Positions 50,522 to 59,796 of a DNA stretch of 64,000 nucleotides are shown here, piece by piece. Below the pieces are notes generated by a model. It saw only the letters and a list, made by a program, of their open reading frames with translations, did no database searches and was not told the origin of the DNA. The position numbers and the translations under genes were made by a program. Origin of the DNA: an uncultured Ruminococcus sp. (GTDB lineage: Bacteria > Bacillota > Clostridia > Oscillospirales > Ruminococcaceae). Every line of letters begins with the position of its first letter. Positions within the stretch are counted from its first letter, which is position 1. The DNA is taken from assembly GCA_947629455.1 (NCBI GenBank), contig CANRDT010000002.1:1-64000 (forward strand), written 5' to 3'.

Positions 50522-50930
50522 CGACCCCCGACCGCGCTTTAACATCTCCGAAATCATAGCTTTCCAGCTTTTCTCTTACAAGATCGGAGATCTCGCCGAA
50601 CGCCTGCTTGAAAAGGCAGGACCCCTGCGGACCCTTGCTGCAGCTGCCGTCCGGCGAAAGACAGCGCGAAAAATAATATGTACCCTCCGTAGCCTCTACT
50701 ACCATTCGCAAGGTTATTTCTTCCGGCTTTGCGTTTATCTCATATCCGCCCTGTGCGCCTTTGTAGGATTTGACTATTCCGGCAGTCACCAGTTTTCTCA
50801 GTATTTTCAGAGAAAATCTCAGCGATACTCCCGTCTCCGACGAGATCTCTCCTGCGTCCATTCTTCTTCCTGCACAGCACAGCGCGGAAACTATCCTCAC
50901 GGCATAATCGGTTTCAAGAGTTATATGCAT
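50475..50930 (-). CDS. Rrf2-family regulator with Cys cluster motif
   Basis: This 151-residue regulator has the Rrf2 winged helix (ITLETDYAVRIVSALCCAGR, SSETGVSLRFSLKILRKLVT, GAQGGYEI). The loop after it has three cysteines (CLSPDGSCSKGPQGSCLF), spaced as in IscR/NsrR-type proteins that bind an Fe-S cluster. Sensing of Fe-S status or redox stress is therefore likely. It follows rpoD by 30 bases and overlaps the GH25-like gene. Confidence 0.88.
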   Translation of the reverse strand: MHITLETDYAVRIVSALCCAGRRMDAGEISSETGVSLRFSLKILRKLVTAGIVKSYKGAQGGYEINAKPEEITLRMVVEATEGTYYFSRCLSPDGSCSKGPQGSCLFKQAFGEISDLVREKLESYDFGDVKARSGVDENSVLPVGSSQEKS

Positions 50931-50960
50931 GACCTACCACCTTTCCTCCGACAACGCCGA

Positions 50961-52064
50961 TCAATCCAGATAATCCCTCACCTTATTGCTCCTGTTGGGG
51001 TGACGCAGCTTGCGCAGCGCCTTAGCCTCTATCTGACGTATCCTCTCACGCGTTACGTTAAATTGCTGACCTACCTCTTCAAGAGTCCTCGAACGTCCGT
51101 CCTCAAGTCCGAACCTGAGCCGCAGCACCTTTTCTTCGCGTTCGGTAAGCGTCGAAAGCACCTGATTTATCTGCTCTTTGAGCAGTACCTGCGACGCGGC
51201 TTCGGCAGGCGCGGGCGCGTCCTCATCGGGAATGAAATCTCCCAGGTGCGAATCCTCCTCCTCGCCTATCGGAGTTTCGAGCGAAACGGGATCCTGCGCT
51301 ATCCGCATTATCTCGCGGACTCTCTCCACTGGCATTTCCAGACGCTCGGCTATCTCTTCAGGCGACGGATCGTGACCGTTTTCGTGCAGCAACTGACTTG
51401 AAACTTTCTTTACCTTGGTAATGGTCTCGACCATATGCACCGGTATTCTTATAGTCCTTGCCTGATCGGCGATCGCCCGTGTTATCGCCTGTCTTATCCA
51501 CCAGGTGGCGTATGTCGAGAATTTGAATCCCTTGGTGTAGTCAAACTTTTCCACCGCTTTTATAAGTCCCATATTTCCTTCCTGGATAAGGTCGAGGAAA
51601 GACATTCCCCTGCCGACATATCTCTTTGCAATGGATACTACCAGACGCAAATTTGCCTCGGCAAGACGTTTTCTCGCCGCCGACGCCTCTTTTTCATTAT
51701 TGCCCGACATCTTTTCCGCCAGCTGTATCTCTTCTTCGGAGGTAAGCAGCGGCACTCTGCCTATCTCTTTGAGATATATCTTTACCGGATCGTCGATAGC
51801 GATACCGTCGGTGGAAAGACCGATATCCACCTCGTCGGGGGTAATATCGTCTTCGGGATTTACCAGCACCAGCGAATCGTCGGGAATGATGTCGTCAATG
51901 ATCTCGATGTGCAGAGCCGAACAGTTATCGTAAAAGCTGTCCATCTGCTCCACGTCGTAATCGAGCTTTTCCAGTGCGTCGGTGATCTCCTTGGTGGTGA
52001 GCTTGCCCGTCGCCTTGCCCTGCTCCATAAGATTGTCCATAATACTCTTTTTGCTTTCTGTCAT
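50961..52064 (-). CDS. rpoD: Primary sigma factor RpoD (SigA)
   Basis: This 367-residue housekeeping sigma factor has region 1.2 ([20 protein letters not shown]), region 2 ([40 protein letters not shown]), region 3 and region 4 ([20 protein letters not shown]). Region 1.1 is short, as in Firmicutes. ATG 52064 is preferred over a GTG at 52082 for GGAGAG spacing. The dgt-dnaG-rpoD order is the conserved macromolecular synthesis operon. Confidence 0.98.
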   Translation of the reverse strand: MTESKKSIMDNLMEQGKATGKLTTKEITDALEKLDYDVEQMDSFYDNCSALHIEIIDDIIPDDSLVLVNPEDDITPDEVDIGLSTDGIAIDDPVKIYLKEIGRVPLLTSEEEIQLAEKMSGNNEKEASAARKRLAEANLRLVVSIAKRYVGRGMSFLDLIQEGNMGLIKAVEKFDYTKGFKFSTYATWWIRQAITRAIADQARTIRIPVHMVETITKVKKVSSQLLHENGHDPSPEEIAERLEMPVERVREIMRIAQDPVSLETPIGEEEDSHLGDFIPDEDAPAPAEAASQVLLKEQINQVLSTLTEREEKVLRLRFGLEDGRSRTLEEVGQQFNVTRERIRQIEAKALRKLRHPNRSNKVRDYLD

Positions 52065-52110
52065 AATAAACTCTCCATTCACTGTTTTTATTGTATCGGA
52101 CCTGTTATTC

Positions 52111-53883
52111 TCAGGACTTGTTTTTCTTCCTTTTCAGACTCTTTGCAAGCAGGATAAAATCATCGTCTGACATTTCCTCCGCTTTCGGTTTATCGGGAAC
52201 ATATTCCGAGATGACTCTCACGCAGTCCTCCGCCACCTGCCTGTCTATACCCTTGTCCTCGTATTCCGAAAGGATCGAGGTTATTTTACCCATCTCATCG
52301 ACGGAAAATTCATCGTTGAAAGACGAAACGGAATGATCCGCGCCCTCGGTTATCTTTGCGGTAAGGCTCTCATAAACGCGCCTGTTGAACGAAGTCACAA
52401 ATTTTTCGGGCGGCAGCCGTCCGAGTATATCCGCGCAGAGATCCGGATTGGAATACAGAAAATATATAAGCTGTTCTTCCGCTCTGCTCTCCCCGGGATG
52501 TGCGGCAGCCTCGGGATTTATTTTGTCGCGCCTGTCCGAAAAGCTCTGTATCGCACGCCATTCATTGTCCTGACGTTTGTATCTGTCATTTTTCAGTCTG
52601 AAATTTACATCTTCCGCCATGACCTGTTTGGGTATGCCGTATTCCTGCGATACTTCGGAAATATAAAGCTCTCTCTCCACGTTGGAATTAAGCCCTGCAA
52701 TGATCGCGCACGCACGTTTCATAAAATCGTTCTTTCCCGTCACGGTCGTTATGTCAAGACCTTCCTTTGCCCTTTCAAGTTCAAAATTGACCGCTCCTTC
52801 TCCGCGGTTGAGCAGATTTGAAAATCTCACCGCTCCGAATCTGTTTATGTACTCATCGGGATCTTTTGCGCCCTCCATTTTTATAACGGTCGTTTTCAGT
52901 CCCGCATCGGAAAGTATCTTTATCGCCCTGACGGTAGCTTTCTGCCCTGCCTCGTCCGAATCGTAGCATATCACCGTTTCTTCCGCGTAATTGGAAATAA
53001 GCCTTGCCTGTTCGGGAGTAAGCGCCGTTCCACAGGAGGCGACGGCGTTTTCAAAGCCTGCCTGATTGAGTGAGATAACGTCCAGATTGCCCTCGCACAG
53101 AAGTATCTTTTTGCTCTTCACCGAAACGTTCTTGGCAAAGTTCATCGAAAAGAGGAATTTATTCTTGTTATAAACGGGAGTGTCCTTTGAGTTGAGATAT
53201 TTCCTCTTGTCCTCGCTGCTGAGGGCGCGTCCGCCGAATCCGACGATATTCCCCGTCAGGTCAAAAAACGGAAACATCGCGCGGTTCACAAAGAAATCGA
53301 AAGTATTCCTCGTATTCTTCGCCGAACGGGATATAAGACTCGCGCTTTCAAGCTCCTCCTCGGAATATCCCTCGGACATCATATAGCTTTTCAGCTGCGA
53401 CCAGCTGTTCGGAGCAAAACCCATTCCGTACTTCATTATCGTAGCCGCTTTCAGACCCCGTTTTGCAAGATATTCCCTGCACTGCCGCCCCTCGTCCGAG
53501 CGCAGCCTGTCATAGAAAAATCTCGCGGCTTTTTTGTTCATCTCGAATATGCGTTTGCGCCGTTTAAGACCGTCTGTACCGGCAAAGCCGTCCTCCGGCA
53601 TAGGGATACCGCTCTTTTCGGCAAGCAGCCGCACGGCGTCGATATAATCGAGATTATTGTACTTCATTGTAAAAGTTATGACGTCGCCGCCTGCACCGCA
53701 TCCGAAGCAGTGGAAAAACTCCTTGTCGGGGTGGACGTAGCAGGAGGGCGTTTTTTCGTTATGGAAGGGACAAAGACAAACGTAATCCCTGCCCGATCTT
53801 TTCAGGCTGACATAACCGCCCATTACTTCCGCGATCGGGTTCGCGGCTTTCAGTCTGTCTATAAATTCCGCAGGCAGCGGCAT
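52111..53883 (-). CDS. dnaG: DNA primase
   Basis: Primase makes RNA primers for replication. The 590-residue protein has the N-terminal zinc domain ([15 protein letters not shown] ... [11 protein letters not shown]), the TOPRIM core with [12 protein letters not shown] and [11 protein letters not shown], and a C-terminal helicase-binding region. Its start lies 43 bases after the dgt stop and its stop 46 bases before rpoD. Confidence 0.98.
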   Translation of the reverse strand: MPLPAEFIDRLKAANPIAEVMGGYVSLKRSGRDYVCLCPFHNEKTPSCYVHPDKEFFHCFGCGAGGDVITFTMKYNNLDYIDAVRLLAEKSGIPMPEDGFAGTDGLKRRKRIFEMNKKAARFFYDRLRSDEGRQCREYLAKRGLKAATIMKYGMGFAPNSWSQLKSYMMSEGYSEEELESASLISRSAKNTRNTFDFFVNRAMFPFFDLTGNIVGFGGRALSSEDKRKYLNSKDTPVYNKNKFLFSMNFAKNVSVKSKKILLCEGNLDVISLNQAGFENAVASCGTALTPEQARLISNYAEETVICYDSDEAGQKATVRAIKILSDAGLKTTVIKMEGAKDPDEYINRFGAVRFSNLLNRGEGAVNFELERAKEGLDITTVTGKNDFMKRACAIIAGLNSNVERELYISEVSQEYGIPKQVMAEDVNFRLKNDRYKRQDNEWRAIQSFSDRRDKINPEAAAHPGESRAEEQLIYFLYSNPDLCADILGRLPPEKFVTSFNRRVYESLTAKITEGADHSVSSFNDEFSVDEMGKITSILSEYEDKGIDRQVAEDCVRVISEYVPDKPKAEEMSDDDFILLAKSLKRKKNKS

Positions 53884-53926
53884 ATGCTATCCGTCTCCTT
53901 TCCGTATGATCGCCTTGCGGCGCGGC

Positions 53927-54940
53927 TCATCTTACCTTCCAATCGGCAGGAATAAACAGCTCGGTAAAAATATCCACCGCATATCTGTCGGACATTCCCG
54001 AAATGTAGTCGCATACCGCCCGTTCTTTCCCATAGCTTTCCGCAAGCGTGCGGTAAAGCTGCGGCATTTTCGATGTATTGTCGCAGAAATATTCATAAAG
54101 CTTGGCAAGCATATCCTGCGCCTTAGTTTCCTCCGATTTGCACTTGGGATTCTGATAAACGCTCTCGAACATAAACTTGTGCAGTCTGTCGTATGCGCTC
54201 TTTATATCCGGCGGCATACCTATCATCGGTCTGCCGTTTTCCTCAAATATCCCCCTGTCTATCACCGCCCCCACAAGGGTGGTTATCCTTGCGGATTTTG
54301 AATGTCCGAGCAGTTCGGTAATATCGGAGGGTATATCCTCCTCGCGGATTATTCCGCCTCTTATCGAATCGTCTATATCATGATTTATATACGCGATAAC
54401 GTCAGCAAGGCGCACCACATAGCCCTCAAGGGTATCGGCGATCTGATTCGTGTGCTTTAATATCCCGTCCAGCACTTCATATGTAAGATCGAGTCCCCTG
54501 CCGTTATTTTCGATGACCTCGGCGACGCGCAGCCCCTGTTCGTAATGACGGAAACCGTCGGGACAAAGTCTGTCAAGGGCGCGTTCTCCGGCATGACCGA
54601 ACGGCGTATGACCGAGATCGTGTCCCATAGCGACCGCCTCGGTAAGATCCTCGTTGAGCCGCAGCGCACGGGCAACGGTCCTCGCTATCTGACCGACTTC
54701 AAGTGTATGGGTAAGCCGCGTGCGGTAATGATCTCCCGTCGGGGAGAGAAACACCTGCGTTTTATGTTTGAGTCTGCGAAAGGAGTTGCAGTGGATAATT
54801 TTGTCGCGGTCGCGCTGAAATTCCGTTCTGTAGTCGCAGGGAACGAGCGGCTTTTTTCTCCCCTTTGTGTCGGCGGAAAAACACGCCTGTTCACAAAGCA
54901 GCTGCCGTTCAAACTGTTCATAACGCTCTCTCGGAGTCAT
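53927..54940 (-). CDS. dgt: dGTP triphosphohydrolase-like HD protein
   Basis: This HD-domain phosphohydrolase hydrolyses dNTPs. The 337-residue protein has the metal motif HTLEVGQIARTVARAL with the downstream AVAMGHDLGHTPFGHAGE (HD pair) and the late RLADVIAYINHDIDD. The start at ATG 54940 is chosen because the longer frame begins with TTG at 54988 without a ribosome site. It is first in the dgt-dnaG-rpoD block. Confidence 0.94.
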   Translation of the reverse strand: MTPRERYEQFERQLLCEQACFSADTKGRKKPLVPCDYRTEFQRDRDKIIHCNSFRRLKHKTQVFLSPTGDHYRTRLTHTLEVGQIARTVARALRLNEDLTEAVAMGHDLGHTPFGHAGERALDRLCPDGFRHYEQGLRVAEVIENNGRGLDLTYEVLDGILKHTNQIADTLEGYVVRLADVIAYINHDIDDSIRGGIIREEDIPSDITELLGHSKSARITTLVGAVIDRGIFEENGRPMIGMPPDIKSAYDRLHKFMFESVYQNPKCKSEETKAQDMLAKLYEYFCDNTSKMPQLYRTLAESYGKERAVCDYISGMSDRYAVDIFTELFIPADWKVR

Positions 54941-55019
54941 TTTTATGTCACCACCGAATGTATTATCATTACGTTGCTCTTTCGCCAAAAAATATCCGCT
55001 TCTGATAATATATACAAAA

Positions 55020-55047
55020 TCCGCAATAAAAAAACCTTTATTGCGGA
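55020..55047 (-). terminator. Terminator between yigZ and dgt
   Basis: TCCGCAATAAA pairs with TTTATTGCGGA, followed on the minus strand by TTTTG. Confidence 0.82.
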
Positions 55048-55073
55048 CAAATTTTTGGATATATGCACAAAAA

Positions 55074-55694
55074 TCAGCTAAAATCTTCCCATAGATCTGT
55101 AACTTCGCACAATTCTATTTTGCCGTTTGAGAGATCAGCCAACTTCTTTTTGAACGCGCCGACCAATTCCGACCTTACCAACAGCGAAATAGTTACCTCA
55201 TCGGAAAAGTTTTCGCTTTCCGTCCTGACTTCAAATGACGGAAAAATGTAAGTTAGTCTGCCGTACAGCGAGTAATCACATGAAAAAGTTATGCGCGAGC
55301 AACGGCACATCAGCATCTTTCTTGCGGAATCGACAGCCAGCTTACAGGCGTGGGAATACGCTCTTACCAGTCCTCCGCCGCCAAGGAGTATACCGCCGAA
55401 ATACCTCGTCACCACGACACAGACGTCGGTCAGACCCGATTTTCTCAGCACTTCCAGCACCGGCACGCCGCCCGTTCCCTGCGGTTCTCCGTCGTCCGAA
55501 TACCTGCTGACATTCCCCTCGCGCAGTATATACGCATAGACGTTATGTCTGGCGCGGCGGTTCTGCGCTTTTATTTTATTTATAAACCAGGCAGCCTCCT
55601 CCTCGTTTGACACGGGGGAGATATGCCCGATAAATTCCGATCTCTTTTCGATAAAGCTGTCGCTCGAATAGCCGTAAACGGTAGTGTAATCCAA
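55074..55694 (-). CDS. yigZ: YigZ/IMPACT-family protein
   Basis: This 206-residue protein has the UPF0029/IMPACT N-terminal domain (IEKRSEFIGHISPVSNEEEA, ARHNVYAYILRE, SDDGEPQGTGGVPVLEVL, VVVTRYFGGILLGGGGLVRA) and the C-terminal DUF1949-type domain. Eukaryotic relatives regulate translation; the bacterial role is unclear. It is followed by a terminator, so it is probably separate from dgt. Confidence 0.93.
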   Translation of the reverse strand: MDYTTVYGYSSDSFIEKRSEFIGHISPVSNEEEAAWFINKIKAQNRRARHNVYAYILREGNVSRYSDDGEPQGTGGVPVLEVLRKSGLTDVCVVVTRYFGGILLGGGGLVRAYSHACKLAVDSARKMLMCRCSRITFSCDYSLYGRLTYIFPSFEVRTESENFSDEVTISLLVRSELVGAFKKKLADLSNGKIELCEVTDLWEDFS

Positions 55695-55731
55695 TCCGCC
55701 GCCTCCTCACATATAAAGTCCGCAAAGAGAA

Positions 55732-55754
55732 AAAGAGCGGTTTTGCCGCTCTTT
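55732..55754 (-). terminator. rpmE terminator
   Basis: AAAGAGCGG pairs with CCGCTCTTT, followed on the minus strand by TTCTCTTT. Confidence 0.85.
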
Positions 55755-55764
55755 AACTATGCTG

Positions 55765-55965
55765 TCAGTCCAGCTTGAATCTCTTTTTGAATCTGTCAAC
55801 ACGTCCGCCCGTATCAACAAGCTTTTGCTTGCCGGTGAAAAAAGGATGGCACTTAGAACAGATCTCGACTTTAATATCCTTCTTTGTGGAGCGGGTGTGG
55901 ATCACATTTCCGCAAGCGCAGGTGATAGTAGTTTCCTCATACTTGGGGTGGATTCCCTCTCTCAT
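55765..55965 (-). CDS. rpmE: Ribosomal protein L31 (zinc form)
   Basis: This 66-residue L31 has the zinc ligands of the C+ form: CACGN at residue 16 and [20 protein letters not shown] at residue 36. Such L31 is replaced by a zinc-free paralogue when zinc is short. It has its own promoter and a 100-base leader that could hold the autoregulatory L31 structure. Confidence 0.97.
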   Translation of the reverse strand: MREGIHPKYEETTITCACGNVIHTRSTKKDIKVEICSKCHPFFTGKQKLVDTGGRVDRFKKRFKLD

Positions 55966-56064
55966 TACGACGACCTCCTTCCAAACTAAAAATTATGAAC
56001 TCATAGAAGCCCATCATCCTCAGTTCAGACAGTAGTTCTATGCAGTGATCACATTTACTTGACT

Positions 56065-56093
56065 ATTATATCACAACGCTTATCACTTGTCAA
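56065..56093 (-). promoter_or_regulatory. Sigma-A promoter of rpmE
   Basis: Minus-strand TTGACA (56093-56088) and TATAAT (56070-56065), 17-base spacing. Confidence 0.92.
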
Positions 56094-56216
56094 TAGCAAA
56101 AGTGAAATTTTTTCGGAATTTAATATTTTTAAAATATTTCTATGATTTTTGCATATACTGTTTTTAAACCCATTTGTAAAGAAAATTAAAACGCATTTAA
56201 GAAAGGAGCGTTAGCT

Positions 56217-56327
56217 ATGCTTGTCATCGGAGCTGCCGCAGTCGCCGCCATACTGATGCTCAACGCCGCTATGATGTACGCTATGTGCGTTATCAACAGC
56301 CGCATAAACTATCCCGAGCTGTTCTGA
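56217..56327 (+). CDS. Small membrane peptide upstream of feoA (36 aa)
   Basis: AAAGGAG nine bases upstream of ATG 56217 introduces a 36-codon frame with one hydrophobic segment (LVIGAAAVAAILMLNAAMMY) and a polar end NSRINYPELF. No family is recognised. It lies between rpmE and the feo operators in the feo direction, about 120 bases before the first operator, so it may be independent of feo control. Confidence 0.5.
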   Translation: MLVIGAAAVAAILMLNAAMMYAMCVINSRINYPELF

Positions 56328-56452
56328 GCGGGCGTCGGCGCATTTGTTTAAATTCACAACGGACAGCCTTGAATTTTGGGTCGTGATTTGTTCAAGTCAA
56401 CAAAAATGTGATGACAGCCGAAAATTTTCCTCCAAAGCTATTGACTTTTGGG

Positions 56453-56498
56453 TTAGCAGATGCTAATCTATAATACGGGAGAGTTAGTAATCGCTAAC
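56453..56498 (+). promoter_or_regulatory. feo promoter region with two DtxR-like operators
   Basis: The palindromes TTAGCAGATGCTAA (56453-56466) and GTTAGTAATCGCTAAC (56483-56498) flank a TATAAT at 56469-56474. The same motif recurs before feoB. TTAG...CTAA symmetry resembles DtxR/IdeR-type iron-repressor sites, so iron-dependent repression is the likely control. Confidence 0.75.
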
Positions 56499-56550
56499 TT
56501 GTATCCTGAACGGTAAGGTCGGTTTTATTATTTATCGGGAGGAATTTATT

Positions 56551-56760
56551 ATGCCTTTGACTATGGCTGACATCGGAGAAGAGAATATTATAAAAAAGGT
56601 CGGCGGCAATCCCGCAGTCAGGAAATTTCTTGAAAATCTCGGATTCGTCGCCGGAGGGACGGTCACCGTTATCAATCGTATCGGCGGCAATCTCATCGTG
56701 AACGTAAAGGAATCCCGTGTAGCCGTCAGCAGTGAAATGGCTTGCAAAATAATGATCTGA
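56551..56760 (+). CDS. feoA: FeoA-domain protein, first copy
   Basis: This 69-residue SH3-like FeoA protein (KVGGNPAVRKFLENLGFVAG then GTVTVINRIGGNLIVNVKES) is a cytosolic accessory of the FeoB ferrous iron transporter. ATG 56551 follows GGAGG. It starts the Feo cluster downstream of the operators. Confidence 0.9.
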   Translation: MPLTMADIGEENIIKKVGGNPAVRKFLENLGFVAGGTVTVINRIGGNLIVNVKESRVAVSSEMACKIMI

Positions 56761-56859
56761 CTGCGCCGCAGGCGGCAAAGTCCTGAAAAACGCGTATCTG
56801 CGCGGAATATGGGGTGCTGCGCCGCCATTTTACAGCTTTTTGGCAATGGAGGGATAAGT

Positions 56860-57081
56860 ATGTCAACTTTGAAAGACGCAAAGATCGGTCAGACCGTAAA
56901 AGTCCTCAGACTCAACGGCGAGGGCGCGGTCAAAAGGCGTATCATGGATATGGGTATCACAAAGGGCGTGGATATTTATATTAGAAAAGTCGCGCCGCTC
57001 GGCGATCCCATTGAAGTAACGGTAAGGGGCTACGAGCTTTCGCTGAGAAAGACCGACGCCGCTATGATCGAGGTCCAATGA
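56860..57081 (+). CDS. feoA: FeoA-domain protein, second copy
   Basis: This 73-residue FeoA (MSTLKDAKIGQTVKVLRLNG, RRIMDMGITKGVDIYIRKVA, PLGDPIEVTVRGYELSLRK) is closer to canonical FeoA than the first copy. ATG 56860 follows GGAGGG. Tandem feoA genes ahead of feoB are common in Clostridia. Confidence 0.92.
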   Translation: MSTLKDAKIGQTVKVLRLNGEGAVKRRIMDMGITKGVDIYIRKVAPLGDPIEVTVRGYELSLRKTDAAMIEVQ

Positions 57082-57100
57082 CCGCTTTATGCAATTTTTT

Positions 57101-57126
57101 TATAATGGGTAGTTAGCAGTCGCTAA
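57101..57126 (+). promoter_or_regulatory. feoB promoter element with DtxR-like operator
   Basis: TATAAT (57101-57106) is followed by TTAGCAGTCGCTAA (57113-57126), the third copy of the palindrome. feoB can therefore be repressed separately from the feoA genes. Confidence 0.7.
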
Positions 57127-57148
57127 TACTCGGAAAGGAAAAATACAT

Positions 57149-59299
57149 ATGTCAATAAGAATCGCGCTTGCCGGAAATCCGAACGCCGGCAAAACAACAT
57201 TGTTTAATGCTCTCACGGGCGCAAATCAGTATGTCGGCAACTGGCCGGGCGTTACCGTCGAGAAAAAAGAGGGCAGATCAAAGAGCGACAAAGAGGTCAC
57301 CATAACCGACTTGCCGGGAATCTATTCCCTTTCGCCCTACACGCTCGAGGAAGTCGTCGCAAGAAATTATCTCATCTCCGAACGCCCTGACGCCATACTA
57401 AATATCGTGGACGGTACTAATCTCGAAAGAAATCTGTATCTCACCACTCAGCTTATCGAGCTGGGCATACCCGTGGTCGTCGCGATAAATATGACTGATA
57501 TTGTCAGGAAAAACGGCGACAAGATAAATATCACACAGCTTTCAAAGGAGCTTGGCTGTCCGGTAGTTGAAATATCGGCGTTAAAGGGTACTGGCGTGGA
57601 GGAGGCTATTTCAAAGGCAGTCGCCGCTGCAAAAGCCGCCGAGCCTGTCATAGCGAACCACACCTTCTGCGGCTGCGTGGAGCACGCCATTGCGCACATC
57701 GAAGAGGCGTTTCTGCACAACATACCCGAAGAAAAACAAAGGTGGTATGCTATCAAGATATTTGAGCGTGACGAAAAAGTCCTCGAACAGCTCAATATGT
57801 CGGAAGATGTGAGAGCGCATATCGAAAAGGACATCGCGGCAGCCGAGAAAGAAATGGACGACGACGCGGAAAGCATAATCACCAACGAGCGGTACATATA
57901 TATCGCGTCGATCATCAAAAGCTGCTACACTAAAAAGAACAAAGGTTCGCTCACAATTTCCGACAAGATAGACAAGATCGTCACCAACAGGATACTTGCG
58001 CTGCCCATCTTCGCGGCGGTTATGTTTATCGTTTACTTTGTATCGGTAACGACTATCGGTACTATCGTCACCGACTGGACAAACGACGTATTTGCCGCAG
58101 AGTGGCTTCAGGGCGGCGCGGCAAAGCTGCTTGAAAAGATCGGCTGTGCCGAATGGCTGCAGGGACTTATCGTTGACGGTATCATCGGCGGCGTAGGCGC
58201 AGTCCTGGGATTTGTTCCGCAGATATTCGTACTCTTTATCTTTCTGGCATTTCTCGAAGGCTGCGGCTATATGGCAAGGATCGCGTTCGTTATGGACAGG
58301 ATATTCAGAAAATTCGGTCTTTCGGGCAAGTCGTTCATTCCTATGCTCATAGGCACTGGCTGCGGAATACCCGGTATCATGGCGTCAAGAACTATCGAGA
58401 ACGAACGCGACCGCCGTATGACGATAATGACAACCACCTTTATCCCCTGCGGCGCAAAACTGCCGATCATCGCGCTTATCGCAGGCGCATTCTTCGGCGG
58501 CGCATGGTGGGTAGCGCCAAGCGCGTACTTTGTCGGTATCGCGGCGATCATCATTTCGGGTATCATACTTAAAAAGACCAAGATATTTGCCGGCGATCCC
58601 GCACCATTCGTTATGGAGCTGCCTGCCTATCATCTCCCCACCGTCGGCAGCATACTCCGTTCAATGTGGGAAAGAGGCTGGTCGTTCATAAAGAAAGCCG
58701 GAACGATAATCCTGCTCTCGACCGTAGTACTCTGGTTTTTGCAGGGCTACGGTTTCAGCGGCGGAAAATTCGGCGCAGTCGATCTTGACGATTCGCTGCT
58801 TGCGTCGTTCGGAAAGTCCTTTGCGTGGATATTTGCTCCTCTCGGCTGGGGCGACTGGAAATTCGCAGTCGGTTCGGTCACCGGTCTTATCGCTAAGGAA
58901 AACGTGGTCTCGACATTCGGCATTATCGTCAGCGGATTACAGGAGGCAGCCGAGGACGATCCCGTTCTTCTGCGCGATCTCGGCGCTCTCATCGGTCCTC
59001 TTGCCGCCTATTCGTTTATGGTATTCAATCTGCTCTGTGCTCCCTGCTTTGCGGCAATGGGTGCGATCAGGCGCGAAATGAACAGTGCAAAGTGGACGGC
59101 ATTCGCTATCTCCTATCAGTGCATATTTGCCTATGCCGTATCGCTGTGCATTTATCAGATCGGCAGCGCATTTACCGGAAATTTAAATGTATTGGGACTT
59201 ATCGTCGCGCTGTGTATCGTCGTCTTTATGATCTATATGCTTTTCAGACCATACAAAGAAAGTACAAAGCTCGATATGAACGTCAAGGTAACGGCGTAG
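57149..59299 (+). CDS. feoB: Ferrous iron transport protein B
   Basis: This 716-residue protein imports Fe2+. The N-terminal G domain has G1 GNPNAGKTTLFNALTG (residue 8), G2 Thr in WPGVTVEKKEG, G3 DLPGIYSL and G4 NMTD, followed by the GDI-like helical region. The membrane part (residues 280-705) carries the two Gate repeats with conserved cysteine motifs GTGCGIPG and IPCGAKLPI. Start ATG 57149 after AAAGGAAA. Confidence 0.97.
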   Translation: MSIRIALAGNPNAGKTTLFNALTGANQYVGNWPGVTVEKKEGRSKSDKEVTITDLPGIYSLSPYTLEEVVARNYLISERPDAILNIVDGTNLERNLYLTTQLIELGIPVVVAINMTDIVRKNGDKINITQLSKELGCPVVEISALKGTGVEEAISKAVAAAKAAEPVIANHTFCGCVEHAIAHIEEAFLHNIPEEKQRWYAIKIFERDEKVLEQLNMSEDVRAHIEKDIAAAEKEMDDDAESIITNERYIYIASIIKSCYTKKNKGSLTISDKIDKIVTNRILALPIFAAVMFIVYFVSVTTIGTIVTDWTNDVFAAEWLQGGAAKLLEKIGCAEWLQGLIVDGIIGGVGAVLGFVPQIFVLFIFLAFLEGCGYMARIAFVMDRIFRKFGLSGKSFIPMLIGTGCGIPGIMASRTIENERDRRMTIMTTTFIPCGAKLPIIALIAGAFFGGAWWVAPSAYFVGIAAIIISGIILKKTKIFAGDPAPFVMELPAYHLPTVGSILRSMWERGWSFIKKAGTIILLSTVVLWFLQGYGFSGGKFGAVDLDDSLLASFGKSFAWIFAPLGWGDWKFAVGSVTGLIAKENVVSTFGIIVSGLQEAAEDDPVLLRDLGALIGPLAAYSFMVFNLLCAPCFAAMGAIRREMNSAKWTAFAISYQCIFAYAVSLCIYQIGSAFTGNLNVLGLIVALCIVVFMIYMLFRPYKESTKLDMNVKVTA

Positions 59300-59524
59300 G
59301 TCAGATAATTATATTCCACTGCGGAGAGTTCGGGTCTTGTAAATCGGACGTTTAAAGCGCTTTTATATATACTGTTTCCTCGCCGCAGGCGAGGAAACAG
59401 CCTTAAATGTATATTCTCCCGCCGTTGGCGGAGAATATACTCCCGAAACAGGATATTATTTCCCCAAGTGGAATAATATATCTCAAAAATATTAATATAC
59501 ATTTTGAAAATCGGAGGTAAATTT
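59300..59524. repeat. Three consecutive palindromic elements
   Basis: CTGTTTCCTCGCC/GGCGAGGAAACAG (59377-59403), GTATATTCTCC-CGCC-GTTG-GCGGAGAATATAC (about 59409-59440) and GATATTATTTCCCC-AAGTGG-AATAATAT (about 59453-59480) follow each other. They belong to the same families as the hairpins at 7022 and 47171. The first could act as the feoB terminator or protect its mRNA. Confidence 0.7.
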
Positions 59525-59725
59525 ATGGCGTGGATAGCGCAAAACTTAGCAACGATACTGGTACTGGCGGTCGTTATAGCCGTCTGCGCCGCAATAATAA
59601 TTAAGCTCATCAGGGACAAAAAACAGGGAAAGTCCAACTGCTCCTGCGGCTGCGGCTGTTCCGGCTGCCCGAGCGCTGGGATATGTCACGGCAGCAAAAA
59701 CACAACAAAAGAAGATCTCAAATAA
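59525..59725 (+). CDS. FeoB-associated Cys-rich membrane protein
   Basis: From ATG 59525 (GGAGG upstream) this 66-residue protein has one membrane helix (NLATILVLAVVIAVCAAIII), a basic stretch, and a cytosolic tail with CSCGCGCSGCPSAGIC. This is the FeoB-associated Cys-rich family found after feoB, thought to help iron handling; the cysteines likely bind iron. Confidence 0.9.
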   Translation: MAWIAQNLATILVLAVVIAVCAAIIIKLIRDKKQGKSNCSCGCGCSGCPSAGICHGSKNTTKEDLK

Positions 59726-59744
59726 ATATCCGTAAAGCAAAAAG

Positions 59745-59773
59745 CGGACAGTTGCAAAGCTGTCCGTTTTTTT
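59745..59773 (+). terminator. Terminator of the feo cluster
   Basis: CGGACAG pairs with CTGTCCG, followed by TTTTTTT. Confidence 0.9.
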
Positions 59774-59796
59774 GTACTATTTTATTTTGCGGTATA

